Assembly (NCBI GenBank): GCA_964555065.1 | Contig: CAZKRB010000019.1 | Coordinates: 1-43,993 of the forward strand | Origin: Syntrophus sp964555065 | GTDB lineage: Bacteria; Desulfobacterota; Syntrophia; Syntrophales; Syntrophaceae | Direction: 5' to 3' | DNA length: 43,993 nt | Shown here: piece after piece, positions 16,875-24,834 of the stretch | Layout: each line of letters opens with the position of its first letter | Position numbering within the stretch: the stretch's first letter is position 1 | Notes under the pieces: generated by a model | Databases searched by the model: none | What the model was told of the DNA's origin: nothing | What the model saw: the letters and a program-made list of their open reading frames with translations, nothing else | Position numbers and translations under genes: made by a program

Positions 16875-17703
16875 GGAGGCGCAGGGCGTTTCCGCCCAGG
16901 ATCAGTTCCAACTGTTCCGGCGCCAGGGGAAGGCGGCGGACGGCCTCCAGATTCTGCCCGAGATCGGCCACGCCCGGCCAGTCCGAGCCGTAAACGACCT
17001 TGTGGGCGATCCTGCCCAACTCCGGAAAGTATTTCAGCAGGTTGTGGGGGGGCAGCCCGGCGATTTCCAGGAAGACATTGGGGTGCATCTTGGCCAGGAA
17101 GTACGCCCGGTCGTACCAGAATCCCCGGCCGCCATGGACCAGCAGCAGCTTCAGGCGGGGGAAATCCACGGCGACATCGTCCAGGAAGAGGGGATCCCCG
17201 TATTTCAGCCGGGCGCCTTCAAAAACGGAACTGCCCGTATGGAGCATAATGGGGATTCCCCGCGCCTGGGCAACGGCATAGAGGGGGTAAAGCTTCGCGT
17301 CATTGGGGTAGAAATGCTGATAGGTGGGGTAGAGTTTGAGCCCCCGGAACCCGAGGCGGGAAACTAGGTCTTCCAGCTTGTCAGCCGGGGCGAGATCCGT
17401 GGCGGGATTGATGCTGGCAAAGGGAATCAGCTCCGGCCTTCCCTGGCAGAATTCGGCCACGTATTCATTGGTGCAGATTCCCGTCGTAATGGGGCACAAC
17501 TCCGCCATGACCACGGCGTAGTCGATGCCGCTGTCCTTGAGCAGCTGGACAAAAGCTCCCGGATCGCTGTATTTCGCGCGGAATTCTTCAAAATCGCACC
17601 GCTGGCTGATGATGGTCTGGATCCATCCCAGAGCCGAGGGTTGAAAGGCTTTGTAGGAAATGGGGTGCATGTGGAAATCGACGACGACCGGCTTTTCTGA
17701 CAT
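16837..17703 (-). CDS. Amidohydrolase-2 family (TIM-barrel metal-dependent hydrolase)
   Basis: This 288-aa protein has the amidohydrolase/ACMSD-type barrel. The N-terminal metal motif is DFHMHP (His11, His13), a further histidine lies in LLLVHGGRG, and the terminal Asp lies in VVYGSDWPG. The pattern HxH...H...H...GSDWP is the signature of the branch that includes ACMSD-type decarboxylases and lactonases, so the enzyme may hydrolyse or decarboxylate a small carboxylic acid. The substrate is not predictable. AAGGAGG lies 8 bases before the ATG. It is downstream of the CULT gene on the same strand (113 bp gap), and its stop lies inside the end of the convergent ATPase gene. Confidence 0.85.
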   Translation of the reverse strand: MSEKPVVVDFHMHPISYKAFQPSALGWIQTIISQRCDFEEFRAKYSDPGAFVQLLKDSGIDYAVVMAELCPITTGICTNEYVAEFCQGRPELIPFASINPATDLAPADKLEDLVSRLGFRGLKLYPTYQHFYPNDAKLYPLYAVAQARGIPIMLHTGSSVFEGARLKYGDPLFLDDVAVDFPRLKLLLVHGGRGFWYDRAYFLAKMHPNVFLEIAGLPPHNLLKYFPELGRIAHKVVYGSDWPGVADLGQNLEAVRRLPLAPEQLELILGGNALRLLNLPASGSPSAG

Positions 17704-17816
17704 GTTTCGGCCCTCCTTTCCGGGGAACGTGCGGTTAAATGGGGAATCCTTTCTGCTGGGGGCTGCGGGGCAGCCTCCTCTCCCCCCTGGCGCGGGACGA
17801 ACCTGCCCGCCGGGGC

Positions 17817-18293
17817 TTACCTCTCTCCGTCAGGCTTCTCTCCATCCTTGCCGTCTTGATCCTTCTCCTCCTCTTCCCGCAGCATCTTGAAGACGAGGGC
17901 GTAGAAGGTGTCCTGCTCGGAGAGGTATTTCCATCCCAATTGAGAGCCGCAGTGTCCGCAGAGCTGAATCTGCCAGGCATAGCCGCGGAACCACGAATAT
18001 CCGTGGGAAACCCTTCCCCAGTCGATGCAGCCCGGGGCGTTGCGGAAACAGCCCAGAACGACTGGGTACCCCAGGTTGGTGAAGCCGTAATCGTGCCGGC
18101 CCCGGACCTTGATCTGCTCCCGGATCTTGGTGACGGGATGGCCGCAGACGGTGCAGAGGAGATTCGTCTCCCGTATTTTTTCGTCCTCTTCATTCTCGAA
18201 GATGGCAAAATTCCAGTGGAGATACTTCAGGTGGTCCGTCTGGTTGCGGGAGAGATATCCCGGCGAGATGCTTTTTTCCTTGTCAAAATCCAT
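17817..18293 (-). CDS. CULT-domain protein, bacterial cereblon homologue
   Basis: This 158-aa protein is mostly one CULT domain, the ligand-binding fold of human cereblon, where thalidomide binds. Zinc ligands are Cys47/Cys50 and Cys112/Cys115. The three-tryptophan cage is Trp101, Trp107 and Trp121. Human cereblon has Cys391/Cys394 and Trp380, Trp386, Trp400, and the spacings 6, 14 and Trp-to-Cys 5 are identical here. The local sequence YSWFRGYAW then CGHCGSQLGWKY is strikingly close to the human domain. As in other small bacterial CULT proteins there is no Lon-like domain; the N-terminus (about 1-43) and the charged C-terminal tail (about 138-158) are extra. GAGGT precedes the ATG by 4 bases. 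No signal peptide is seen, so it is cytoplasmic. The natural ligand is unknown; cyclic imide or uracil-like small molecules are the usual guess. Confidence 0.9.
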   Translation of the reverse strand: MDFDKEKSISPGYLSRNQTDHLKYLHWNFAIFENEEDEKIRETNLLCTVCGHPVTKIREQIKVRGRHDYGFTNLGYPVVLGCFRNAPGCIDWGRVSHGYSWFRGYAWQIQLCGHCGSQLGWKYLSEQDTFYALVFKMLREEEEKDQDGKDGEKPDGER

Positions 18294-18383
18294 TGCGACC
18301 TCATATATTCCGTGAGTCGAGTCCTGGCCGGCTTCTTCCCGACCGGCCGTCCAGACATCTCCTCCCCTTTGAATTTTTCCTTA

Positions 18384-18425
18384 TCCCTCCCCCAGTCCCT
18401 GAGATCGGAAATGCCGGGGGAGGGA
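18384..18425. terminator. Strong hairpin between the VWA and CULT genes, possible terminator
   Basis: A perfect 10-bp inverted repeat pairs TCCCTCCCCC (18384-18393) with GGGGGAGGGA (18416-18425). It sits 147 bases after the VWA gene stop and 90 bases before the CULT start, in an otherwise empty spacer that also has a 6-bp GGCCGG/CCGGCC stem at 18326-18348. No T tract follows on the minus strand, so it may instead be a leader structure of the CULT transcript. Confidence 0.3.
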
Positions 18426-18571
18426 GGTGTCTTTCACTGCCGCGTTCCCTTCGCTACCGTCCCAACCGACGTTTCACCAGGCGTCCGAGAGCGGAAGCGC
18501 AGGATCAGGCAGGACGCTCCGGAAGATTCTCTTCTTTTCTCCACCCCTTTTCCCCTGGATCGGGCCGTTCC

Positions 18572-19777
18572 TTAACGGCGGTCCTTGAGTTTTTTGACGG
18601 CCTGAACCAGGCCCTGTTCCGTCAGCTCGAACATGGGGAATATTTCCCGGATCATGTTGATGGAATGGGCGCGATAGTTCCAGCGCTCATCCCAGCCGGA
18701 AACGGGGATCGGGTTGAGCCAGACGGCGTGCCGGAAATGCCGGAACAGGCGCGCCAGCCAGACCATCCCCGACTCATCGTTCCGGTGGTCCCAGTCGATG
18801 GCCCCGTTTTCCATGGTCAGTTCCCCCGGGGACATGCTGGCGTCGCCGACGACGATCAGCCGGTATTCCGGATCGAGGTTGTGCAGAAAATCGGCGGTTC
18901 GGATCGCATTTTCCCAGATGCAGGCCGGCTTCACATAGAGATTCTCATAAACGCAGTTATGAAAATAGTAGAACTTAAGGTCTTTCAAGTGCGCCGAGCG
19001 TTTGAGGGAGCTGAAGAGCCGGCTGCAGAGCTCGATGTAGGAGTCCATGGAGCCCCCCGAATCCATCACCACCACGATTTTCAGGTTGTTTTTGCGCGGA
19101 CGGTCCCAGACGAGCTTCAGTCTTCCCGCGTTCCGGCAGGTCGCGTCCACCGTGCCCTCCAGGTCCAGTTCGTCCCTGGGGCCTTCGTGATGATTCGTCA
19201 ACTGGCGGAGAATCCGCAAGGCTGTTTCGAACTTCCGTGTCCCGAGGACAACGTCGCTGCGGTATCCCCGGTATTTCCGTTCGGCCGCCACCTTGACCGC
19301 CGAGCGATTGCCAGGGGCGCCGCCGATGCGCACGCCGCCCTTCGCGTTGAAGCCGCCGCTGCCCAGCCGTGACCTGCCGTCCCTTCCCATCCACCGGGCC
19401 CCCCCCGGTCGCGGCCCACCCGGGTTTTTCGACTTTTCCTCCCCTTCGAGCCGCAGGGTGTGCACCTCCAGACCCTGGAGTTCCGCCAGTTCCCCGGGAG
19501 ACATTCCCTGGGGGAGCAGCCCGCCGGAAAACTCTTCCAGCGCCTGTTCAAGGAGGCGCTCGGGGGATTGGACGCCCTGGAAGTAGTTTTGGAAGGCCAG
19601 GTCGTAGCTGTCAAAATGGGCTTCGCTCTTCACCAGTACGGTCCGGCCCAGAAGATAAAACCCGCTCAGACTGGAAGACGCCAGCCCTCTGCTCAGGGCT
19701 TCCATCAGGGTCAGCCACTCCGTCAGAGAGACCGGGACACCCGCCCGTTTCAGCTCGTAAAAAAAATCAATGAACAC
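18572..19777 (-). CDS. VWA domain protein (CoxE-like), partner of MoxR ATPase
   Basis: This 401-aa protein has an N-terminal helical region (1-110) and a basic, Gly-rich linker (115-165). A von Willebrand factor A-like domain follows, with the metal site MDSGGSMDSY (Asp239 to Ser243) and later a VVGDASMSPGEL segment. The usual DxSxS motif reads DSGGS, with glycine at the second serine position, as in the CoxE-like branch of these proteins. Such proteins work with the adjacent MoxR AAA ATPase as a chaperone pair for metal-enzyme maturation or complex remodelling. It starts 6 bases after the MoxR stop, so the two form an operon. The client is unknown; no CO dehydrogenase or other obvious metalloenzyme is adjacent. 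Confidence 0.88.
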   Translation of the reverse strand: MFIDFFYELKRAGVPVSLTEWLTLMEALSRGLASSSLSGFYLLGRTVLVKSEAHFDSYDLAFQNYFQGVQSPERLLEQALEEFSGGLLPQGMSPGELAELQGLEVHTLRLEGEEKSKNPGGPRPGGARWMGRDGRSRLGSGGFNAKGGVRIGGAPGNRSAVKVAAERKYRGYRSDVVLGTRKFETALRILRQLTNHHEGPRDELDLEGTVDATCRNAGRLKLVWDRPRKNNLKIVVVMDSGGSMDSYIELCSRLFSSLKRSAHLKDLKFYYFHNCVYENLYVKPACIWENAIRTADFLHNLDPEYRLIVVGDASMSPGELTMENGAIDWDHRNDESGMVWLARLFRHFRHAVWLNPIPVSGWDERWNYRAHSINMIREIFPMFELTEQGLVQAVKKLKDRR

Positions 19778-19783
19778 GGAGCA

Positions 19784-20647
19784 TCATCCGAACAGGGCCT
19801 GGACTTTCGGCTTGGGTTTCGCCGAATCCCGGGCGGCGAGCCTTTTCAGAATCAGGTCGAAGTCCTGATTTTTTTTGATCAGTACGCCCAGCAGGGGGAT
19901 CTCCTCCCGGATCTTTTCCAGGGGGATGCCGCCTACGACCAAGGCCTGCACCCAGTCCAGCAGTTCGCTGGTGCTCGGCTTTTTCTGGAGGCCGTTTTGG
20001 CTGCGAATCCAATAGAAGGTTTCCATCGCCTCAAGAACCAGCCGGTCTTCCAGTTCGGGATGGTGCACCCGGACGATGCTCCGCATCAGGTCCGGGTCGG
20101 GGAAGGAGATGTAGTGAAAGATGCACCGCCTTAAAAAGGCATCGGGCAACTCCTTCTCGGCATTGCTGGTGATGATCACGATCGGCCGCCGTTTTGCCGC
20201 GACGGTGACCCCCGTTTCCGGGATGAAGAAGCTCATCATGTCCAGTTCCCAGAGCAGGTCATTGGGAAATTCCAGGTCCGCCTTGTCGATCTCGTCGATC
20301 AGGAGAACCAGAGGCTCCTCCGAGAGAAAGGCTTCTCCCAGTTTCCCCATGCGGATGTAGGCGCCGATGTCCGAGACGTCGCGGTCCCCGAACTGGCTGT
20401 CATAAAGCCGCTGGACCGTATCGTAGAGATAAAGGCCGTCCCTGGCCTTGGTGGTCGATTTGATGTTCCAGATAATCTGCCGGAGTCCCAGGCCTTCGGC
20501 GATGCTTCGGGCCAGCATGGTCTTTCCCGTTCCCGGTTCCCCCTTGATCAACAACGGCCGGCCCAGCGCCACGGCGACATTGACGCTGTGGCGGAGGTCA
20601 TCGGAGGCGATATAATCCGCCGTCCCTTTGAATTCCTGCATTTCCAT
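19784..20647 (-). CDS. MoxR-family AAA+ ATPase
   Basis: This is a 287-aa AAA+ ATPase of the MoxR family, cytoplasmic and probably hexameric, which remodels or activates protein complexes together with a VWA partner. Walker A is GEPGTGKT (36-43), Walker B VLLIDEID (114-121), sensor 1 IITSNAEKELPDAFLRR, and the C-terminal lid helices follow. The frame stays open to 20875, but the ATG at 20647 gives the normal MoxR length and starts just before the first conserved helix; AAGGAG lies 11 bases upstream. It is immediately followed by the VWA gene. Upstream is pgi on the same strand (74 bp gap), so it may be co-transcribed with sugar-phosphate genes. Confidence 0.93.
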   Translation of the reverse strand: MEMQEFKGTADYIASDDLRHSVNVAVALGRPLLIKGEPGTGKTMLARSIAEGLGLRQIIWNIKSTTKARDGLYLYDTVQRLYDSQFGDRDVSDIGAYIRMGKLGEAFLSEEPLVLLIDEIDKADLEFPNDLLWELDMMSFFIPETGVTVAAKRRPIVIITSNAEKELPDAFLRRCIFHYISFPDPDLMRSIVRVHHPELEDRLVLEAMETFYWIRSQNGLQKKPSTSELLDWVQALVVGGIPLEKIREEIPLLGVLIKKNQDFDLILKRLAARDSAKPKPKVQALFG

Positions 20648-20721
20648 CTGTATTTCTTCTCCTTTTTCCGACGGGAAGTATTTTTTCCGGCTCGGAGTAT
20701 ATGAAGACGAAGGTTGTGAAG

Positions 20722-22392
20722 TCAAGGGGATTCTGGCCGTTGGATCCGGCTGAGGCGGCGGTACTGCCGGATGAGTTCGTTGGTGGAGCTGTCGTGGGCG
20801 AGCAGCGGTTCCTCCCCGCTTTCCAGTTCGGGAACGATCCGCCCGGCCAGGGCTTTGCCCAGTTCGACGCCCCATTGATCGAAGGGATCGATGTTCCAGA
20901 TCAGCCCCTGAGTGAACACGCTGTGCTCATAGAGCGCCACCAGCTTGCCCAGGGTCTGCGGCGTCAGCTCCTCGGCGAGGATGGTGTTCGAAGGGCGGTT
21001 GCCCGCGAAGGTCCGGTGGGCCACCAGGCTCTCCGGGGTCCCCTCCGCTTTGACTTCCGCCTCCGTTCTGCCGAAGGCCAGGGCCTCCGTCTGGGCGAAG
21101 ACGTTGGCCATCAGCAGGTCATGATGCCGTCCCAGGGGATTCAGGGATCTGCAGAAGCCGATGAAGTCGCAGGGAACCAGCCTCGTCCCCTGGTGAAGGA
21201 GCTGATAAAAGGAGTGCTGGCCATTCGTGCCCGGCTCGCCCCAGAAAATGGCGCCCGTATCGTAATCCGTGGGCAGACCGTCCAGCGTCACGCTCTTCCC
21301 GTTGCTCTCCATGGTCAACTGCTGCAGGTAGGCGGGGAAGCGCTTGAGGTATTGATCGTAAGGAAGCACAGCGGCCGTTTCGACGCCGAAGAAGTTGCCG
21401 TACCAGACGGAGAGGAGCCCCAGGAGGACCGGCAGGTTCTTCTCGAAGGGGGCCGTGCGGAAGTGCCCGTCGAGTTCGCGGAAACCGGAGAGCAGCGCGG
21501 AGAAGTTTTCCGGGCCGATGGCCATCATGGTGGAAAGGCCTACGGCGGACGTCATGGAGTAGCGGCCGCCGACCCAGTCCCAGAAGCCGAACATGTTCTC
21601 CCTGTCGATTCCAAAGGCTTCCACGGCTGCGGCGTTCGTCGAGACGGCGACAAAGTGCCGGGGCAGGGCCTTTTCGGAGTGGAGAGCCCGCAGACTCCAG
21701 GCGCGGGCCGCATGGGCATTGGTCATCGTTTCGAGGGTGGTGAAGGTCTTCGAGCAGACGATGAATAGGGTTTCCGCCGGGTCGAGGTCGCCGGTCGCCT
21801 CGGCAAAGTCCGTCCCATCCACGTTGGAGATGAAGCGGAAGGTCAGGTCCCGCCGGCTGTAGTGCTTCAGCGCCTCGTAAGCCATGACGGGACCCAGGTC
21901 GGAACCGCCGATGCCGATATTGATGAGGTTCCGGATGGGTTTCCCCGTGTATCCGCGCCAGGAGCCGCTGCGGACCCGTTCGCAGAACGCGGCCATCCGG
22001 GCGATCACGGCATGGACCTCGGGGGCCACATTGACGCCGTCGACGAGAATCGGCTCGTCTTTCCGAGCCCGCAGGGCCACATGGAGAGCGGCCCGATTCT
22101 CCGTGGGGTTGATCTTTTCACCCGAAAACATGGCTTCGATGCGCTCCCGCAGTCCGCATTCCCCGGCAAGCTGCACGAGAAGTGAAAGGGTTTCTCCGGT
22201 TATGCGATTCTTCGAATAGTCGAGGTACAGCCCGGCGCCTTCCACGGACAGCCGCCGGCCCCGTTGGGGGTCCTCGGCGAAAAGGGACCGTAGATGGATC
22301 GTGCGGATCTTCCGGTAATGGGCTTCCAGCGCCTTCCATGCCGGAAGGCTTTTCAGGAGCGGGGCCCTCGGGGGCTCGTGGGGGACGGTCAT
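20722..22392 (-). CDS. pgi: Glucose-6-phosphate isomerase
   Basis: This 556-aa cytoplasmic enzyme interconverts glucose 6-phosphate and fructose 6-phosphate. It has the paired SIS folds with IGIGGSDLGP, the SNVDGTDF segment, SKTFTTLETMTNA and FGFWDWVGGRYSMTSAVG. The catalytic glutamate region contains MESNGK, and GEPGTNGQHSFYQLLHQG and the C-terminal HSVFTQG and NPFDQWGVELGK-type segments are also present. This is the standard long form, as in enterobacteria. The open frame extends to 22458, but the ATG at 22392 has a strong site (GGAAGGAGGAAGAAG) and starts at the normal place. It follows transketolase by 132 bp on the same strand, linking glycolysis and the pentose phosphate pathway. Confidence 0.97.
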   Translation of the reverse strand: MTVPHEPPRAPLLKSLPAWKALEAHYRKIRTIHLRSLFAEDPQRGRRLSVEGAGLYLDYSKNRITGETLSLLVQLAGECGLRERIEAMFSGEKINPTENRAALHVALRARKDEPILVDGVNVAPEVHAVIARMAAFCERVRSGSWRGYTGKPIRNLINIGIGGSDLGPVMAYEALKHYSRRDLTFRFISNVDGTDFAEATGDLDPAETLFIVCSKTFTTLETMTNAHAARAWSLRALHSEKALPRHFVAVSTNAAAVEAFGIDRENMFGFWDWVGGRYSMTSAVGLSTMMAIGPENFSALLSGFRELDGHFRTAPFEKNLPVLLGLLSVWYGNFFGVETAAVLPYDQYLKRFPAYLQQLTMESNGKSVTLDGLPTDYDTGAIFWGEPGTNGQHSFYQLLHQGTRLVPCDFIGFCRSLNPLGRHHDLLMANVFAQTEALAFGRTEAEVKAEGTPESLVAHRTFAGNRPSNTILAEELTPQTLGKLVALYEHSVFTQGLIWNIDPFDQWGVELGKALAGRIVPELESGEEPLLAHDSSTNELIRQYRRLSRIQRPESP

Positions 22393-22524
22393 CTTCTTCC
22401 TCCTTCCTTGAATAGGGGCGCCTTCAAAGCGTTCCCTCGGCGGTCTTTCCGTGTGCAAAATTCAGAGCCCTTTCACCTGGCGTCACGCAGTCATGATCGC
22501 CTTCCCTTCAGGAGCCTTCTGCCG

Positions 22525-24570
22525 TTACAGCAGCTCCAGGGCCTGCCGGCAGAGGGCCTCCACGGTAAATCCATACGCGTCCATCAGAACGGGTCCTGGG
22601 GCGGAAGCGCCGAAGCGGTCCATGGCCATCACGATGCCCCGGTCCCCGACGTAGCGATGCCATCCCTGGGCCGAACCCGCTTCCACGGCGATCCTTGCCG
22701 TTACCGGCGGGGGAAGGACGGACTCGCGGTAGGCCCGGGGCTGGGCGTCAAAGAGTTCCCAGCACGGCATGGAAACCAGGCGGACCGGGATGTTGCGCTT
22801 TGTCAGCTCCTGCCGGGCGGCAACAATCAGCTCCACTTCCGAGCCGCCGGCGATCAGGATTAATGCGGGGTGCGATCCGGGGGGGTCGACCAGAATGTAA
22901 GCCCCCCGGCGGAGGCCTTCCGCCGAGGCAAACTGGCTCCTGTCCAGCGTGGGCACATTCTGCCGTGTCAGGACCAGCGCTGCGGGGCGGTTGCGGGTTT
23001 CAACGGCGGCACGCCAGGCGGCCATCGTCTCGTTGGCGTCGCAGGGCCGGATCACGAGCAGCCCCGGAATCGCCCGCAATGCGGCGAGCTGCTCCACGGG
23101 CTGGTGGGTCGGACCGTCTTCGCCCAGACCGATGCTGTCATGGGTGAAGGCATAGAGGACCTGAACTCCCATGAGTGCGGCGAGGCGGATCGACGGCCGC
23201 AGGTAGTCCGAGAAGACCAGGAAGGTTGCCCCGAAAGGGAGGAGGGCGCCGTGGGCCGCCATGCCGTTCAGAATGGCCCCCATGGCATGCTCCCGGACGC
23301 CGAAATGAAGATTCCGGCCTGCGTAGCTCCAGCCGCCTTCGGCGGCGCCCTGGAGGTCGCCCGCCGCCTTTTCCGGGTGTTCGAAATTCCCCATGCCCTT
23401 GAGCTCTGTCTGGGTCGAGGGATTGAGATCGGCAGAGCCGCCGATCAGTCCCGGAAGTGCCGGAGCGGCGGCGTTCATAATCTTCCCCAGGGCGGCGCGG
23501 GTGGCCGGCCCCCGGTTCTCTGCGGGAAAAGGGGGAAGGGCGTCATTCCAGCCGTCCGGCAGGATGCCGTCGATAAGGTGCTGCAGCTCCCGCGCAGGTC
23601 CCGGGAATTGCTTCCCGTAGGCGGCGATCCTTTCCTTCCACTGCGACTCTGCCCGGGCCCCTTCTTCGAGGGCCCGGCGGAAATGCCGCTTGGCTTCCTC
23701 CGGCACATAAAAAAGCGGTTCCACGGGCCAGTGCAGGTTCTCCTTCGTCCGTTTCACCTCCTCCTCGCCCAGGGGCGAGCCGTGAACGGCAAAGGTGTCC
23801 TGCTTGCCGGGCGACCCGTATCCGATGTGCGTCCGCACCGCAATCAGCGACGGCCTGCTCCTTTCCTCGCGGGCCACGCGGAGGGCCTGTTCGATGGCCG
23901 CCAGATCGTTGCCGTCCGGGACGGCCTGCGTGTGCCAGCCGTATGCCTCAAAGCGCTGCAGGCAATCTTCGGTAAAGGTGAGTTCCGTCGACGCCCCCAG
24001 CGTGATTCCGTTGTCGTCATAGAGGTAAATCAGCTTGCCGAGTTTCCAGTGCCCGGCGAGGGAAGCGGCTTCCGCGGCCACCCCTTCCATGAGATCGCCG
24101 TCGCTGACCAGGGCATAAGTGTCGTGATCGATGAGGTCGAAGCCGGGCCGATTGTAGCGCGAGGCCAGGTGGGCTTCGGCGGCGGCCAGGCCGACGCCGT
24201 TGGCGAATCCCTGTCCGAGCGGACCGGTCGTCACTTCCACGCCCGGGACAACGCCGCGTTCGGGATGACCGGGCGTTCGGCTGCCCCATTGGCGAAAGCT
24301 GCGAATCTCATCGAGGGGAAGGTCGTAGCCTGTGAGATGAAGCAGGCCGTACAGGAGCATGGAACCGTGCCCGGCGGACAGGATGAAGCGGTCCCGGTTG
24401 AACCAGCCGGGATTGGCCGGTGAATGGCGGAAAAATCTTGTCCAAAGAACGTAGGCCATGGGTGCAGCACCCAGGGGCATGCCGGGGTGCCCGCTGTTGG
24501 CTTTCTGGATGGCATCGACGGCGAGAAACCGAAGCGTATTGATGCATAGAGAGTCCAGATCCATCGTCAT
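22525..24570 (-). CDS. tkt: Transketolase
   Basis: This is a 681-aa thiamine-diphosphate enzyme that transfers two-carbon ketol units in the non-oxidative pentose phosphate pathway. The N-terminal half has the phosphate/TPP region ANSGHPGMPLGAAPMAYVLW and the Mg-binding GDGDLMEGV-type motif (SDGDLMEGVAAEA). The pyrimidine domain has GVREHAMGAILNGM, FVLFSDY-like (FLVFSDYLRPSIRL) and THDSIGLGEDGPTHQPVEQL. The C-terminal domain ends in QALELL. The first of two nearby ATGs (24570, 24564) is used, with GGAAGGGGA directly upstream. It is the first gene of a minus-strand run that continues with pgi, moxR and the VWA gene. Confidence 0.97.
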   Translation of the reverse strand: MTMDLDSLCINTLRFLAVDAIQKANSGHPGMPLGAAPMAYVLWTRFFRHSPANPGWFNRDRFILSAGHGSMLLYGLLHLTGYDLPLDEIRSFRQWGSRTPGHPERGVVPGVEVTTGPLGQGFANGVGLAAAEAHLASRYNRPGFDLIDHDTYALVSDGDLMEGVAAEAASLAGHWKLGKLIYLYDDNGITLGASTELTFTEDCLQRFEAYGWHTQAVPDGNDLAAIEQALRVAREERSRPSLIAVRTHIGYGSPGKQDTFAVHGSPLGEEEVKRTKENLHWPVEPLFYVPEEAKRHFRRALEEGARAESQWKERIAAYGKQFPGPARELQHLIDGILPDGWNDALPPFPAENRGPATRAALGKIMNAAAPALPGLIGGSADLNPSTQTELKGMGNFEHPEKAAGDLQGAAEGGWSYAGRNLHFGVREHAMGAILNGMAAHGALLPFGATFLVFSDYLRPSIRLAALMGVQVLYAFTHDSIGLGEDGPTHQPVEQLAALRAIPGLLVIRPCDANETMAAWRAAVETRNRPAALVLTRQNVPTLDRSQFASAEGLRRGAYILVDPPGSHPALILIAGGSEVELIVAARQELTKRNIPVRLVSMPCWELFDAQPRAYRESVLPPPVTARIAVEAGSAQGWHRYVGDRGIVMAMDRFGASAPGPVLMDAYGFTVEALCRQALELL

Positions 24571-24834
24571 TCCCCTTCCTCTGCCCCTTTTCTTCCACCC
24601 TCGTTCCTGGTTGATCTTCCCATAAATGCCCTGGAAGGGTCAATGGGGAATTGCCGGGGGAGCGCCCTGCGGACCGTTTCCGGCCGGGAAAGGGACGGTC
24701 CTCCGCGACCCGCGCTCTGCCGGCTGGAGGGTACGGAAGATCCGGACAAAGATTGACATGGGAATATCCTGGGAAGGATGGTATAAAGGAGCTCCGATCA
24801 GAGGAGTATTCGGAATTGTTGGAGAATCTGCATC

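Noticed and set aside
24753..24787. TTGACA and TATAAA upstream of uvrB as a promoter
   Set aside because: The boxes are 23 bases apart, too far for a standard sigma-70 promoter; no LexA-type box was recognised either.
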